Of a DNA stretch of 64,000 bases, positions 13,320 through 25,600 are shown piece after piece. The notes beneath the pieces are model-generated. The model had not been told where the DNA came from. It searched no databases and worked only from the letters and a program-made list of their open reading frames with translations. This stretch comes from Synchiropus splendidus (taxonomy: Eukaryota; Chordata; Actinopteri; Syngnathiformes; Callionymidae). A program made the position numbers and the translations under genes. The stretch spans positions 13,267,501-13,331,500 of the forward strand of contig NC_071347.1 in assembly GCF_027744825.2 (NCBI RefSeq), read 5' to 3'. Each line of letters opens with the position of its first letter. Within the stretch, counting starts at the first letter, position 1.

Positions 13320-13597
13320 GGCTTCAGACTCGCTGACCCTGCCCCACGGAAACTACCGAGGAGAAGGGGGCGGAGGAGTAGCAGCCAGAGGAGGAGGAGG
13401 CGGTAGGGGGGGGGGTCGGGAAGAAATGACAGAGAGAAAGGTGTTGAATATCGAGGGAGGACCGCAAACTGCTACTCCGTATTGTTCCGTGTCTGTCTCC
13501 TGCGCCCACGCCGCCGTGGTCTGCTCCTCTCGTGGCGCGACGAAGCCGCTGAAACACGTCAATTCTGGATTTCTTTATCCGCTTTCTGTCGTCCAGG
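13320..13597 (+). promoter_or_regulatory. mob2: GC-rich promoter / 5'UTR block upstream of mob2 exon 1a
   Basis: A CpG- and G-rich block in an AT-rich neighbourhood, with a GGGGGCGG GC box, GGA repeats and a run of ten or more Gs around 13400-13420 that could form a G-quadruplex. It leads directly into a short coding exon with an ATG at 13598. An in-frame TGA at 13550-13552 shows that the reading frame of exon 1a begins at that ATG. This composition is what a vertebrate CpG-island promoter looks like. The transcription start is not determinable from sequence. Confidence 0.55.
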
Positions 13598-13635
13598 ATG
13601 AGATTTAAACGGAACGGGTCCTATACTTTGAATAG
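13598..13635 (+). CDS. mob2: mob2 alternative first coding exon 1a
   Basis: ATG at 13598 opens MRFKRNGSYTLN and ends in AG followed by a consensus donor gtaagt. The two leftover bases plus the first G of the exon at 35732 make Arg, giving MRFKRNGSYTLNR then KSKTKPNGKK. The ATG has A at -3. An in-frame stop lies 46-48 bp upstream, and the preceding block is GC-rich. The short basic N-terminus is plausible for a MOB2 isoform but I cannot verify it against a transcript. Confidence 0.6.
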
Positions 13636-16600
13636 GTAAGTCCGCCTGTCAGATCTGTCCTGCATTTGCATTGCGACACGCTGCCACACATCTTTTTTCC
13701 CCCTCTTTCTGCAAGTCTAGCCAGCGGTTTTCTGTCGCTCCGTGAAGTGACGTCATGCGCTCATTGTTCAACTTCAGTCTCAGCGTGTGCAGAATCACTT
13801 CACTGACTGTGTACTTTCTACTCATTTCCCCCCCCGAATCTTCTTTATTCACGCGTGATGGTCAACATAAGCAGTTTTTTTCATGGTCCTCATGTCCGAT
13901 CATAAACATATCCATGCGTGGAAACCTGTTTGTCCTGCTTTGAGGTGGGCTCCTTTTGTTTTCTCCCTGACGTCTGGAATCAGTGAATGGTCGGTTTTCC
14001 GTCTCCATTCCTTCTTATTTCCCCTTAATGGCTCTCTGGCAAGAACCCCCTCATCCTTCACAAATGTTCCCGGTAGTGCTCCCATCTCCTAGCAACTTTG
14101 TAGCAGTGTGATGATTGGTGTCCATTCAACCACTTTCTGTTGACTTGATGGCAACAGGAGCCAGTTTCCCGTCATCTTTGTTGTCGTGTAGTCGTGCACT
14201 TTATTTGGAAAATCTGGCTGATTATTGTGTGCAAGCTGTGGTTACCACACTCTTCTCCAACAGCTGTAGCTTCTGGAGTCTAGACATCCTGGTGGGTACT
14301 TCTGAGACAAGCAAAACGTCTACAGTAAATCTAGGAGGTGTGTGTATTTTGATCATGCTAAATTTAGTACATTTTTGTTAAGTGAAAAAAGCCATTATCT
14401 TTCATGTTGCAAAAAATGGATAAGGTAAACTTCATCCAATAAGCGGAGTCATGACAACCAGTTGGATCTCAAGGCCAATACTCACTGGAAGTGTGGTTTT
14501 TGTCATGAAGTTATTTTCCAATTGCAAAACTTTTAGGGTTTGACTATCAAAGTGTGAGAACCTTGTGAATGTTTTGTTTACGCACCATTCTGCTAAGCAC
14601 AGTGAGCTTGCCAAAATGCTATCTATATTTCAATACATACAAAGGAACCGTTCTCCAGATGGTCAAAACCATTGCCTGGAGATCGCACCCAAATATGTTC
14701 AAATCACAGCTCAAAAAGCCAAAGTACACGAACTGACTAACAAAATACTGACTTTGGAACAATCCCACAGCATGTGGTAGACATGCTGTCATGATGTCAT
14801 TCCTTTTCTGGGTAATGTTCTGCACTTGAGTGTCCTTTTCACCCACTTTCACTTCTCCAAATTACCTCACACAAAGATCTACGATGTGGCTCCATGTATT
14901 TTGGGTTGTGAACCATTACACTTTCTCGATTATTGATTTCTACACAGAGACTGCATTACTCCAGACGTCCCATGTCCGTTTTTTGGGTTGTGTTCAAAAT
15001 TAAGGAAGTACACCCACATGCACATTGTTTAAAGTGACAGTTGCTATAATGGCAGTTTCACTCCTTGCACTTTTCCTGTGGCACTCCTTTTCCTCTTTTC
15101 TGCCTTGTTATTTGGACACATGGCCTTCCGCTGCATACGGATAACACAAAACCCACATCCTGTGCTTTTGGGCACTGGAACAATACTATTGAGTGCCAAG
15201 CTCTAATACACACACTTCATCATTTGGGGGAAAATGACCTCTCTTCGTATGCAGGGGATACGTGCGGACCTTCATTGTTATGCTAAAATAAAAGTTGCAC
15301 GAGTGAATCTAGAGTTTTAATCCAGGTGAAAACAGTGAGTTGGTTAAGCAGTGAAAGAGGAGTGATGTTAGCTGCAGCTCCTGGCGACAGCACTCCAGGG
15401 AGGTGGAGGAGGAGGAGGAGGAGGTTGGGTGACGTCATTGGATGTAAAAGTGCTTTGCTGTGCTGCTGCAGCTTTTCTTTAGTCGTAAAGAAACAAGATG
15501 AACATGCTGTTGTTCTTCTCATGATTCAGCGAGTCCCTCATAAGTGTCCGTCATCGTGAGTTATCTTCTGCGGCTGTCAAATAACTGCATTCTTCTGAAG
15601 GTGACTCCGCTTCTTCTATCTGCAGTGATCTGTTTTCTGCTGGACATTCAATTTCAGAGGTCGGCCTTTGCTAACCGTAGCTTTTGTGCGCACAATCTTA
15701 TCTGTTCAATCAAATGAGCTGAGCAGGAGAAGCTTGAATGAGCACCGTGTGTCACGTTGTCCTTCACTTTAGTCGATGACTGCAATCGTCTGCAGTGATT
15801 GGCTTGCTTCCTGGGGGCTTGTCACAGCGCAAGCCCCTCCCATCCCGTAGCTCTGCATCATTCGTGTGAATGAAGAGTTCAAAGTCAAATGATTTCGTTT
15901 AACAGTACATATTATGTTCAGACTGCTTTACCCGACTGGAATGGATGCCAGTGACCCAGGTGCATTCAAGAGCTGAGGAGGATATGCTCTCATATCTGGC
16001 TCTTCTGGTGTAAACAGAGTGTTGTCTCTCGCTCCATCTCCTGCAGCCCACCCTCCACTGCCCAGCAATCAGCAGTTTGTTTATGGGACTCTGTTTGCTA
16101 AGCTAATCTCCCGCCTTGCAAGCAGGAGCCAACGAGAGGGCGTGAGGCAGAGAGAGGGAGGTAGGTACACAGGGAGAGAGAGTGCCCGAGTGTGAAGGAG
16201 AGGCAGACAGTTGCAGTAGTTGGACAGGAGGGTGAAGGAAACCCACTCACAGAGGTGTCTCTCTTGTTATTTTTTGATTCTGTCTGTTTCTGTGCCTCTG
16301 TTTGGCCTGGGCACTGAACAACCTGCAGGCATCCTTAATCTAATCCTGTCCGAGGAGCCAGCGCTGGGTGCCATGCTGAAAGTGAAAACCACCTCCGCTC
16401 TGCTACACCTGTAGTGGACTTTGCAACAGAGGACGAGGGGGTAAAGCAAGAAAGTCTTGAGCCCGTCTTCCTCAGCAGCGTCTGGATGGGGGTCCTGGTG
16501 TGCTGCGACTGCTTCTTTTATAGGTAGCATTCCGTTCGTATTTTTTAAACTTGTGTTGTTGTTTATCGTTGTTGGTGTCCCAGGACTTGTACAGTTTATT

Positions 16601-19600
16601 CCCTTGGTCACTCTGTTATTGCTCTTTGGTTTGAGGGAGACGTCTGAGGACAGTGCTGCTGTATCAGGCAATGATTCTGCTGAAGTCAGACGCAGGCTAA
16701 CTTGGCTCGTGGGACGGAAAGGAAAGGATGGGGGAGGGAGTTAAGGACAGAGGCAACGGTGAAACATAAACTTCTGTCTGACTGCGGAGAATAAGACGTT
16801 GGACACTGTGTTAGGTTTCAAATGAAAAGCTGGAATGAAATTGCTCCATGACACCGTCCTGCAGTGGTGATTGGACATAGTGTTCTCTTTAGTGGGAGTC
16901 TATGGTGTTTGAACTGTATTGACCTCTTCAGACTTTGCTCTTTTTCTGCTTATGTACTTTGCATTTGTTTTTATCAAGATGAACTTGGCACTGTTAGTTT
17001 GTGAAACCCGTCATTTTTTTCGAACCCAACTGGCACAGAATGACATGATCACTTGGACTAAGTAGCAAGGCTTGATAATTCAGTTTTCGGTGTTTGGCTG
17101 CCAACACGTCTTGCTCCTCTCTTTCATGGTCCCGTAGCTGACATTGGTCCCTTGTTACTGCTTGTTGAAAATATAAATATAGCTGTATTGGCGGCCACAT
17201 GAAACAGAACAGCTGCTTTGTATTAAGGTTTACCATAAACCACGGATGGTATGTACAGCAACCAGACACAAACTCATGCTTGCGTCATCCGCACATATTA
17301 GCCTCTAGACTGCTTGACAAAAGCCTAGTTCTCTCGCCTGTTATTTTTCATGATCAAGGCAACCCTGGGACCAGGGCTGTGTGCGGGTGCATTCATGGGC
17401 TCATTAAACCAAAATGGGCCGTCAAGTCTATTTTTAGCCTTTCCTCTCCCTCGGTGACTCCCATCAGCCTTCATGAGTTCTTCAAGGTGATGGTACGAAG
17501 CTTGGTTGATGTGCTTTGGAACACACACCCACTCAAACAGGTCTTTATTAACTTCTGACAGAGTTAACCTTCACCATTTGGCGCTTCAACAGTTGGTTTA
17601 TATGCACAGAAGTTAGCATTCTGGCAAAAAGAGGAACCGTATTTATTTGTATTAAAATGGTTTATGTAATTCTAACCCTGTAATGTCTTGAGATTACGAT
17701 ATTTCTGCAGGGTTTTTTTGGCAGGTCTGCGTCTCCCTTTTCGCTGTAATGGCGAATTACTCCCTTTATTTCATGCACTAATAAGGACGAGCATGAGACA
17801 TTTCAGATATAAATGACTCAGCATCTCAGAGGGCATTCAAGCGGGATGAGCCACAGTCCCCACTCAGATGCACTGTCATGGTTTTTAACTAGTTTCGACT
17901 ATAGATTTACTGCTCTCCTTTCTTCCACATTGACTTGGCAATGAAGTTTTCCAAAACTTGTTGTTGAGTACGATGCATTTTTGCCAAGTTTAGCATCACA
18001 CCAGAGAATTACAAATGTGTTTCTTAAATATAATACTCATGTCTAGATGCATTTTGCTTCCTTTTTATGCAGTTTTCACTGAAGTTGAATCATTTCTTTC
18101 ATAGTCAGAAACTAAGTTGTCAATTATAGTTTGAGGTGATGGCCTTAAACTGGGGTCCAAATCTGTCCAGCCAAATCATTTTTGTGGCCCTTTAAAGTCA
18201 AAACTAACCAATACCACTGGGTTTGTACTGTTTGTCGCACATGAAGATCAAAGTAATAACAAACATTTATTCTGTAACTTTCACATTGAAACAAAGGCAG
18301 ACCTTCAGATCATGTTTTAGTATTTAAGTCTTAGAACATTTAATTTTTTTTAAAACAGCATTTACAACACATTTTTTTGTGGTTTAATATTGCATAAGTG
18401 CTGAGTTGCTTTGATTTCAAGTACACCATGTGGTTGTTGCCTCGATACATTAACCAGCCTCAACAGGATTTGTGTGTGTGTGTGTGAGTGATCTGAAGTT
18501 CAATGAGCTCTTAACAAAGGAAGTTGGCAGATTCTTCTAACTTCATGAGTCCCAGAGCATGTTTTTTTCCCCCTTCAAACAGCCAGTTTCTCTGTGACAT
18601 TGTTGTGAAAACACAGATGCATCCCCTCAGTGTGACCTCGCGACACCATTCGGAAGTTATGTGAGTGATCACTGATGTTTCTGTTGTTTATTAATTTGTG
18701 TGGAAGAGCCCTGGGAACTGAAGCTGCTAGACACAACGGGAGCATCTGCTTGAACAAAGTACATATGTTGGCTGGGTTTTTATGCAAGTGCGGAAACAAA
18801 AGTTTGACTGTTGATCATTCTGTATGTGTTTTATTAAAACGAGTGTCTTACAGTTTGCCATGTGTCTCCTATTAAGCTATCTTTGGCAGAGCGCTGTGCA
18901 GACACATGCAGCTCAACAAGGAGACTATTCTCCCTCAACAAACTCTGCTCTCAGTCCACTTGGCCCTGCAGGCTCTCCTCTTATGTGGCCCTCTGTTTGA
19001 GCTGCAGGAAAAGTTTTTGGCAAATATTAGTCTGCTGCTACAATTGGTGAATAGTTCAAGGGAGGAAGTGGATTACTGTATTTCCTGCAATACAATTGAG
19101 ACACTTTGTCATCCTGTGTAGCCGGGGAAACAAAAGAGACGTTGGAATGAACAACTGCTGCTTTTTTATTTTCATATGCTGTCGATGCACTCATGGAAAT
19201 GTGTACAGGATCTGTACTTCTTTGCATCAACTTGTTTGTGTTGATGGCCTTGTCTAAAACTACAGTTTTGTGTTCAGTATGTGTTGAGTTTAAGCCGCTC
19301 TTCTCCCACAAACATTCAAGTGTCGTCTGTAGGTGTTAACTGGGCTTAGAGCCAGCACTCTGCCACATAACATCAGTAACTGAGGGCATATAGTTTTATG
19401 AAGTTTACAATCCACACAACTGTACTCAGTTCGAAGTTTTTTCCTCCTAAATTCCATTAGTTGAATGAATATGTGCCCACTTTGTTGAAGTGAAGCGGGA
19501 CACTATTTCCTCCAAAGCCATTTGAGACTCTTAAGGACATACCAGGCTGGACAACGGAGGAACTGCTGAGCATTTTCAGTATCGACTGGACTCACAGAGA

Positions 19601-22600
19601 ACTCTCCTCTTTCACCTGCAGTTGCCGCAGAGGACAGACCTCACACACGGGCCCAATTACATAACCAATAATGTTTTTGTGCTCCCTAGCCGCCTCGTCC
19701 TGCTGGCTCAGGAGAAGGAGATGGCCTTGCACTAACCTCACCTCTGCGTTTAGATTTCCAGAGTCAGCAAACATATGCACCCACTCACACCTCAGTAAAA
19801 TTATTTTGACAGTCCTTGATGCTTTTTCTATGTTTTTTTTCTTTCTGTATAATATTGAGATATTTTGAAGGGTTTTTATACTTGCACAACATTACAGTCG
19901 CATGTGGCCAAACAATTTAATAGTTTTGATAGTGGTTGACAGTCTGAGGCATGTGGCTTCTGTTGTCGTGTCTAAACAGTTGGATAGCAATTAAATAACA
20001 TAAAGGTGTTTATCAATTCTGAGTGGAATAAAGCTGTGATTCTTAATCATAGGACCAGCTGATGGTTGGGCCGCGAGTGCCTCCTAGAGAGCTGCTAAAA
20101 GTTTTCTTGTTTTATACCTTTGGGCTGTGAGGGACGGGAGACGCTCAGTTTTAGTAGATTAGCCACGTATGGTGGCAGTAGTGCAAATCTATGATTGTTA
20201 ACAACTATGTTCTTGAAGTTCTTGAAAAGAATAAATGATCAAGTTAAAACTGTTCATGAAAGCACCTGTAGAAGCAGTTTTGAAAATGAATTGGAACATT
20301 TTATGGCGATACTTTTGTTTACACTTAACTTGTATCTTGATATTTAGACATGGTTTTATTATATTTTATTCTGTATTTTATTCATTTTTTTCCAATTTTC
20401 TCAACAGTTTGAATCCAAGTATGCAAGTATACAGTTTGCAGATTTTGTAAATTTGATGAATATTACTTGCACCTGATTCTGCAACTGGTTGGAGTTTTCG
20501 ATGACAAATATCTTTGCGATGATCACATGGTTTCATGTCATTTCACAAGTTATTGCTTTGTTTACATGTAAGTAGATTAATTATGGCTATTGCTAGCGAA
20601 TGAAATCAAGAGTAATGAATCAGTTCTGTTACTTGAATGGGGCCTGGGGCCATTTGTTCAAGGAAAGGTGGGCCCCAAGATCAAAAAGGTTAAGAAGCCC
20701 GAGAATAGAGCACTCGTCTGCAAGCATAAACATATTTTCCACTTCTTTATGTCTTTTAATTTGCAGAAAAACAACTTGTCGTATGGAGTGCATGATTATT
20801 TTTATGGTTTTCCTAGGTTGTCATATGTTTTAATAATTGCCTCTAAGTAAATTGTCTTGTTGGCTGGACCATTATGAACCCATGCCTGCCTGTACCACAG
20901 CAGCATGTTTGTAGTCACGCCTTGAAAGCTGTCTTGTGTGCTGATCAGTCAAATTCTAAATGCAGAGTAAACGTGTGTGGCAGCAGGTGCCCTGTGGGCA
21001 TGGAAAAAACTCATTACAGCTGCTTGGTGGCCCAATTGGCAAGCAGATAATGACTGCATTGTGTTCGCCAGTTGGTCAGGTGGCAGGAAAAGACTTAGAC
21101 AGAATTCAGTATGAAAACAATTGGCCCGAAGACTTTGCATGGAGCTTGGAGGTTGCCAGGAAAAGTGGTAGTAACTGTAACTCTTACAGCAGCCCCCAGC
21201 TTTTTGGTTCTGCCCCGAGAAACAAGAGGCCCATTAGAAGGGAGACAGGAAGTTTCTGGGCGCCTCACTTTCTGAGCGAGTATTTGGTGGTGTGAGGGAG
21301 AAGGTGGTGAGTATGTGTGTCGTTCTTTTTCACTCTCTGCCTCTAAATACAAATGCAGACGGCTGTATTATATATTTGCTGCTGTGTGGTTCTCTCATCT
21401 GTTTTATTCATCCTGGGCTATGGGGATTTGACTGAGGCTGGACCATTAAGCTCCCCCCGTTCACCATAAATAGATCCATACACCTGAACATCACAGCTGC
21501 TTTGACGTCACGCTGAGAGGGGTGACTCACTCTTGCACACAAAAATCTTTGTCCTTGTGAGATCAGAGCGTTTGTCCTTTGTGAGAGGTGCTACAAAATG
21601 CTAACACCAGCATAACTCGTTGTCATGTTGGCATCTTTCTCTAACATGACAATGCTCATGACTTTAAATTGAGCTGTGACTAAGTGTATGTTCATTAAGG
21701 AAGCATGTTTGACCACCTAAGGATATCTAAACTCACTGTACTCCTCTGCTTGGCAAGCCATATTCCTGACCATTTGTACCCCAATGTATTGTCTTAAAAG
21801 AGCCAGACTTCCTTCAAGTTATGGACAGTCGACACACAAACTGTGTGCAACTCTTAATCCGATTAGAGGAGGGACTGCACATAGCAGAACACACTCACTT
21901 CATCCAAACTTCCTCACACTCTTATGTTTCTTTCCCCCAGCTGGATTTTTTAATCTTTTGGCCTTCGGTCTTAGGCTTCCCTTTTGTCAAAAGATCTCTG
22001 GATCTGACCACCACTAGGTGTAATATTAATTTAAAGCCCAGTTTAGATTCACAAGTAATGTATTCCTATCGTAATATTTGCATGCGAAGCCTCGACATAT
22101 TTCTCAGAGGCAGAGGGCAAAGCTTGTCAGTTCAATCTATGTCCTCGGGGGTTATGGAGCGAGCAGGTCATTTGATGAGCCAAGTAAACAAACTAAAACT
22201 ACACCTCACCGCTCACTCTCATGCCAGTCTGTCTGGTCGCAGCAAGCTTTTGCCTACACAGGAAATAAATCCCATCCCTCAGTTCAAGAGTCCGCCTCAA
22301 CCCCTTCTTTAATCTTTCACCTCTGTGTTTTTGCTTGTGTCCCGAGGCCGAGTGAACGCAGACACACCGGCAGTTATGTAACACACCTACAACAGTCTGG
22401 TGTGTGTTGTGAGCCAAATTAAAAGGGTTTGACTTGTTCTCTCTTCATCTTACTTTTTTTTTTTTTTTTTTTTTGACATCCTGTCAGAGTCGTCCCGAGT
22501 TAACATCTGTGTGTTCTGGTAATTGCAATCAGACACACACGAGCATTCCTTCGTCTAGGAAGTTGTTGCCCTAATGCCTTCACTTTAGAGTTAATGGACT

Positions 22601-25600
22601 GGATCAAGACAAGCATGCACAACCACGCACCGCCAAATCACAATCTTCTGAAACGGCACCAGAGACCCACACCCTTTTTATCTGTGCTCTGTCCACTTTT
22701 AGACACATTATCATCATCATGGGGCAATTTTTTTTTCTTTTTCTTTCTCACGTCACAGTAAGACCCTTAAGCATGTTGCCGGTAAACCGTCTGTGCTGAA
22801 TTTTTAAATAATCTTTTAATTGATTTCTTGTCTTAAGAGGCATGAAAAGAGCTCTGTTCTCCCCATCATGCTGCACCTCCCACATACACATATCCTGTGC
22901 AAACATGGGCGTTACCCCCAAACTTTCCCTGCCACCCCTCTTCATTTCCTCACTCTATCCTTTTCCATGACGTTCCTTCTTCTCCATTCACACACTCCAG
23001 TCTTGTGCTTCTGGACAAACAGTAGCACACTCACTGACTTGCCCTGCAAACTTTACGTAATCCGCCCGCCTTTTCTTCCTTTAAATTTTCAAAATAGTAA
23101 CCTTGCAAGTTAGTTCATGTTCTTTGTGCAATGTAATTCTTCAAAAGGTAAGGTGAGATTAGTTTGACTCGTTGCAACCATGCACCAAAATGGGGAAAAA
23201 AAGCAGCCACAGATTGGAGCTGTTTCTTGATTACACAAGAAAAAAAATAGCAGTGTGCATTCTTTCAGATTCTTGACATTGGCTGACTCTTTCTTAAGGA
23301 CTAAACGGTCAAAACTCTTATGACAAAACCAAGGTTCTACTTGACTCTGTTTTCCTCGCTGCATGTTTTGCATAACTTGTTTTTGTGTTTGGACAACCCA
23401 GTTTGTCTTTGTCAAAAGCTTGTCCCACCTTTTTCACTTCATCATATTTAACAAATCTTTGTCTCCATGCAGAGTTATACACAAGTAATATACTGATATT
23501 CAGCAGAAACAATAAAACAATATATTTACAGGGCCAGTCTCTGGACAGTTGCTGTAAGGGAAGTGTTCGCCAGCAGGCGGCGGCATTGTATCCAAAACCT
23601 ACTTGTGTGTTTGAATATGTTTGTGGGAATAGTCACATGTCCAGGCTAACCACCTCATGTACTGCTGTGCTACTCTGCCATGATAATCTCTTGTTGATGT
23701 TTGGAGCACGTTCAGCTTTTATCAGGTTTTGAGGAATTCAGAGGGTGTATTTCATATTTTAGATTCTGAGGTTATCGGATTCCTCCCAGGAAGGGAGGAT
23801 TAAAAAAAAATGTTATTGTAGTTGTATGAACAGAGGTGTTGCCTTGGGAAACCATTTCATCTTTCTTGTGGAGAGGATACACAAAGCAGTCCTGGCGGTC
23901 CACGTTGCCAGTCAAAACATATACAAAAGCTTTTGAAATGTTTGGGGTTAGTCGCCATAAAATGTCCTGTCATTGTCTTCGTGGCTTGACCGGCGTTCTC
24001 ATGCAGACTGAGGTCATGTGACTGATCTCATGACGTTGATGTGTGTGGACAAGCCACACGGTGTGAGCTGGATCACCTGCGGCACAATTTGTTCAAGTTA
24101 CTGTGCAGGTTTTCTATTTCACCTAAACCTGAGCTGGCATTCCAGTTCTGAGGGGAGATTTGAAGCCGGCCCATCATCTCGTTCATGTGCTCTTATAACT
24201 AAGCAGGTGGTTGACTTCTCATGAGGCAGATTGTGACATGGATTCAGATTCTAGTGGTGGAATGTCGAGAGGAGGAGTGCACTGAGCAAGGAACGCTGAA
24301 CTGTCCACATTGTTCAAACTACTTTTGGAAGAAAGCGTAAATAAGCAGAGATAAATATCCTGTGACAATATTGGAATTATTCTTTAGTCATATTTGACTG
24401 AAACCTAAAATTAATTCAGAAGTATATGTGCTCTGTGTCCAAGTTTTCTTGGCTAATGTCAAGCTGGTCACCTTTAAAACATTCATCATTGCAGTAATCT
24501 CTTACATCCTCCCAAGTAATCTCTTGCTTTCTGTCCAGTTCTTTCCTGTTATGATAAGGGCCAACCTAAGCAATATCCTGGCAGATAATGATTTGGACAA
24601 ACGTCAAGAATTCCTCACTTCTTCACATTTTGCTTCGCCAGATTAGCAACTCATTTTAAGCATATTTTCATCTATCATGTGGCAAAACAATAGTTTAGAG
24701 CCATTGCCTCATCAAACGTGTTTTTTTATTTATTTAATTTATTTTTTTTCTCATGTTTTTCATTTTACTGGCCTCACTTTGTTTCTCCTCTGTTCACGGT
24801 TGTGCGAGCTGGAAGAGGTGGCATGTCCCTGCATGCTGCCGTTCTCGAGCAGGAATGCAAAGCGAAAAGAGTGAGATTGAGGCTGGAAGAGGGAGAGTGC
24901 AAATGCAAATATAGGAGCCAGGCTTTCAAGGCTGAGATGGTGGAAAGGAGAGAAGGGATTGCGTTACCTTAGGCCTCAAACTAAACGTTATCGAGATTTT
25001 AAAGAGCACATGTGCATGCAACCTTCATTGTTCACAGTGTTTGTAAAACATCACAAGAAAAAAAGTAAATCTCAATCAAGTTCTTGATTCTGGGTGCATG
25101 ATTCTTCGTGCACGTCTTGTGTGTTGTGTCGTGTCGTGTACATTACTGTGACCACAATGAATTATACATAAATAAATAAATAATTGGTTCAAACAAGAGT
25201 CCATAGTTGACACCCAAAAATCCCTAAGTTAAGTGCCTTGAAATGGAAACACTTGTCACGAGAATGTATATGGTGAGAAGACGGACAAAACACAAACTTG
25301 AGCCAAATCATTTTGTGATCTCTTAATACAGATACTCTTAAATTAAAACTGGAGGCCTAAGGGAAGATAGTTGAGGTCAACATCTGTGTGTCAATCACCA
25401 AAGAGAAGCTGCAAATGCCGAACTTCAGCTTGTTTGTCAGCTGATATTTGTCCCTTGGCCTTCACAAGCCACAGGCTCCGGTATCTTCCAGTCCATCTAC
25501 TTTGACTAACTCCGAGGCCTGTCATCTACACCTCAGTAGATGTGATCATTGCTGGCCATGACGCCGCTCAAATGTTTCCCACACTTTTTAATTTCGGCCG

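Noticed and set aside
13261..13608. 115-codon frame across the GC-rich block before mob2 exon 1a
   Set aside because: It is in a different frame from exon 1a and is Gly/Arg-rich from simple sequence; treated as promoter/5'UTR.
18125..18190. Possible hAT end (CTTAAACTGGGGTCC)
   Set aside because: Single short match without a partner end or duplication.
21821..22312. 163-codon plus-strand open frame
   Set aside because: Composition is random (His/Ser/Leu-rich), and it overlaps another frame of similar length; no family resemblance.
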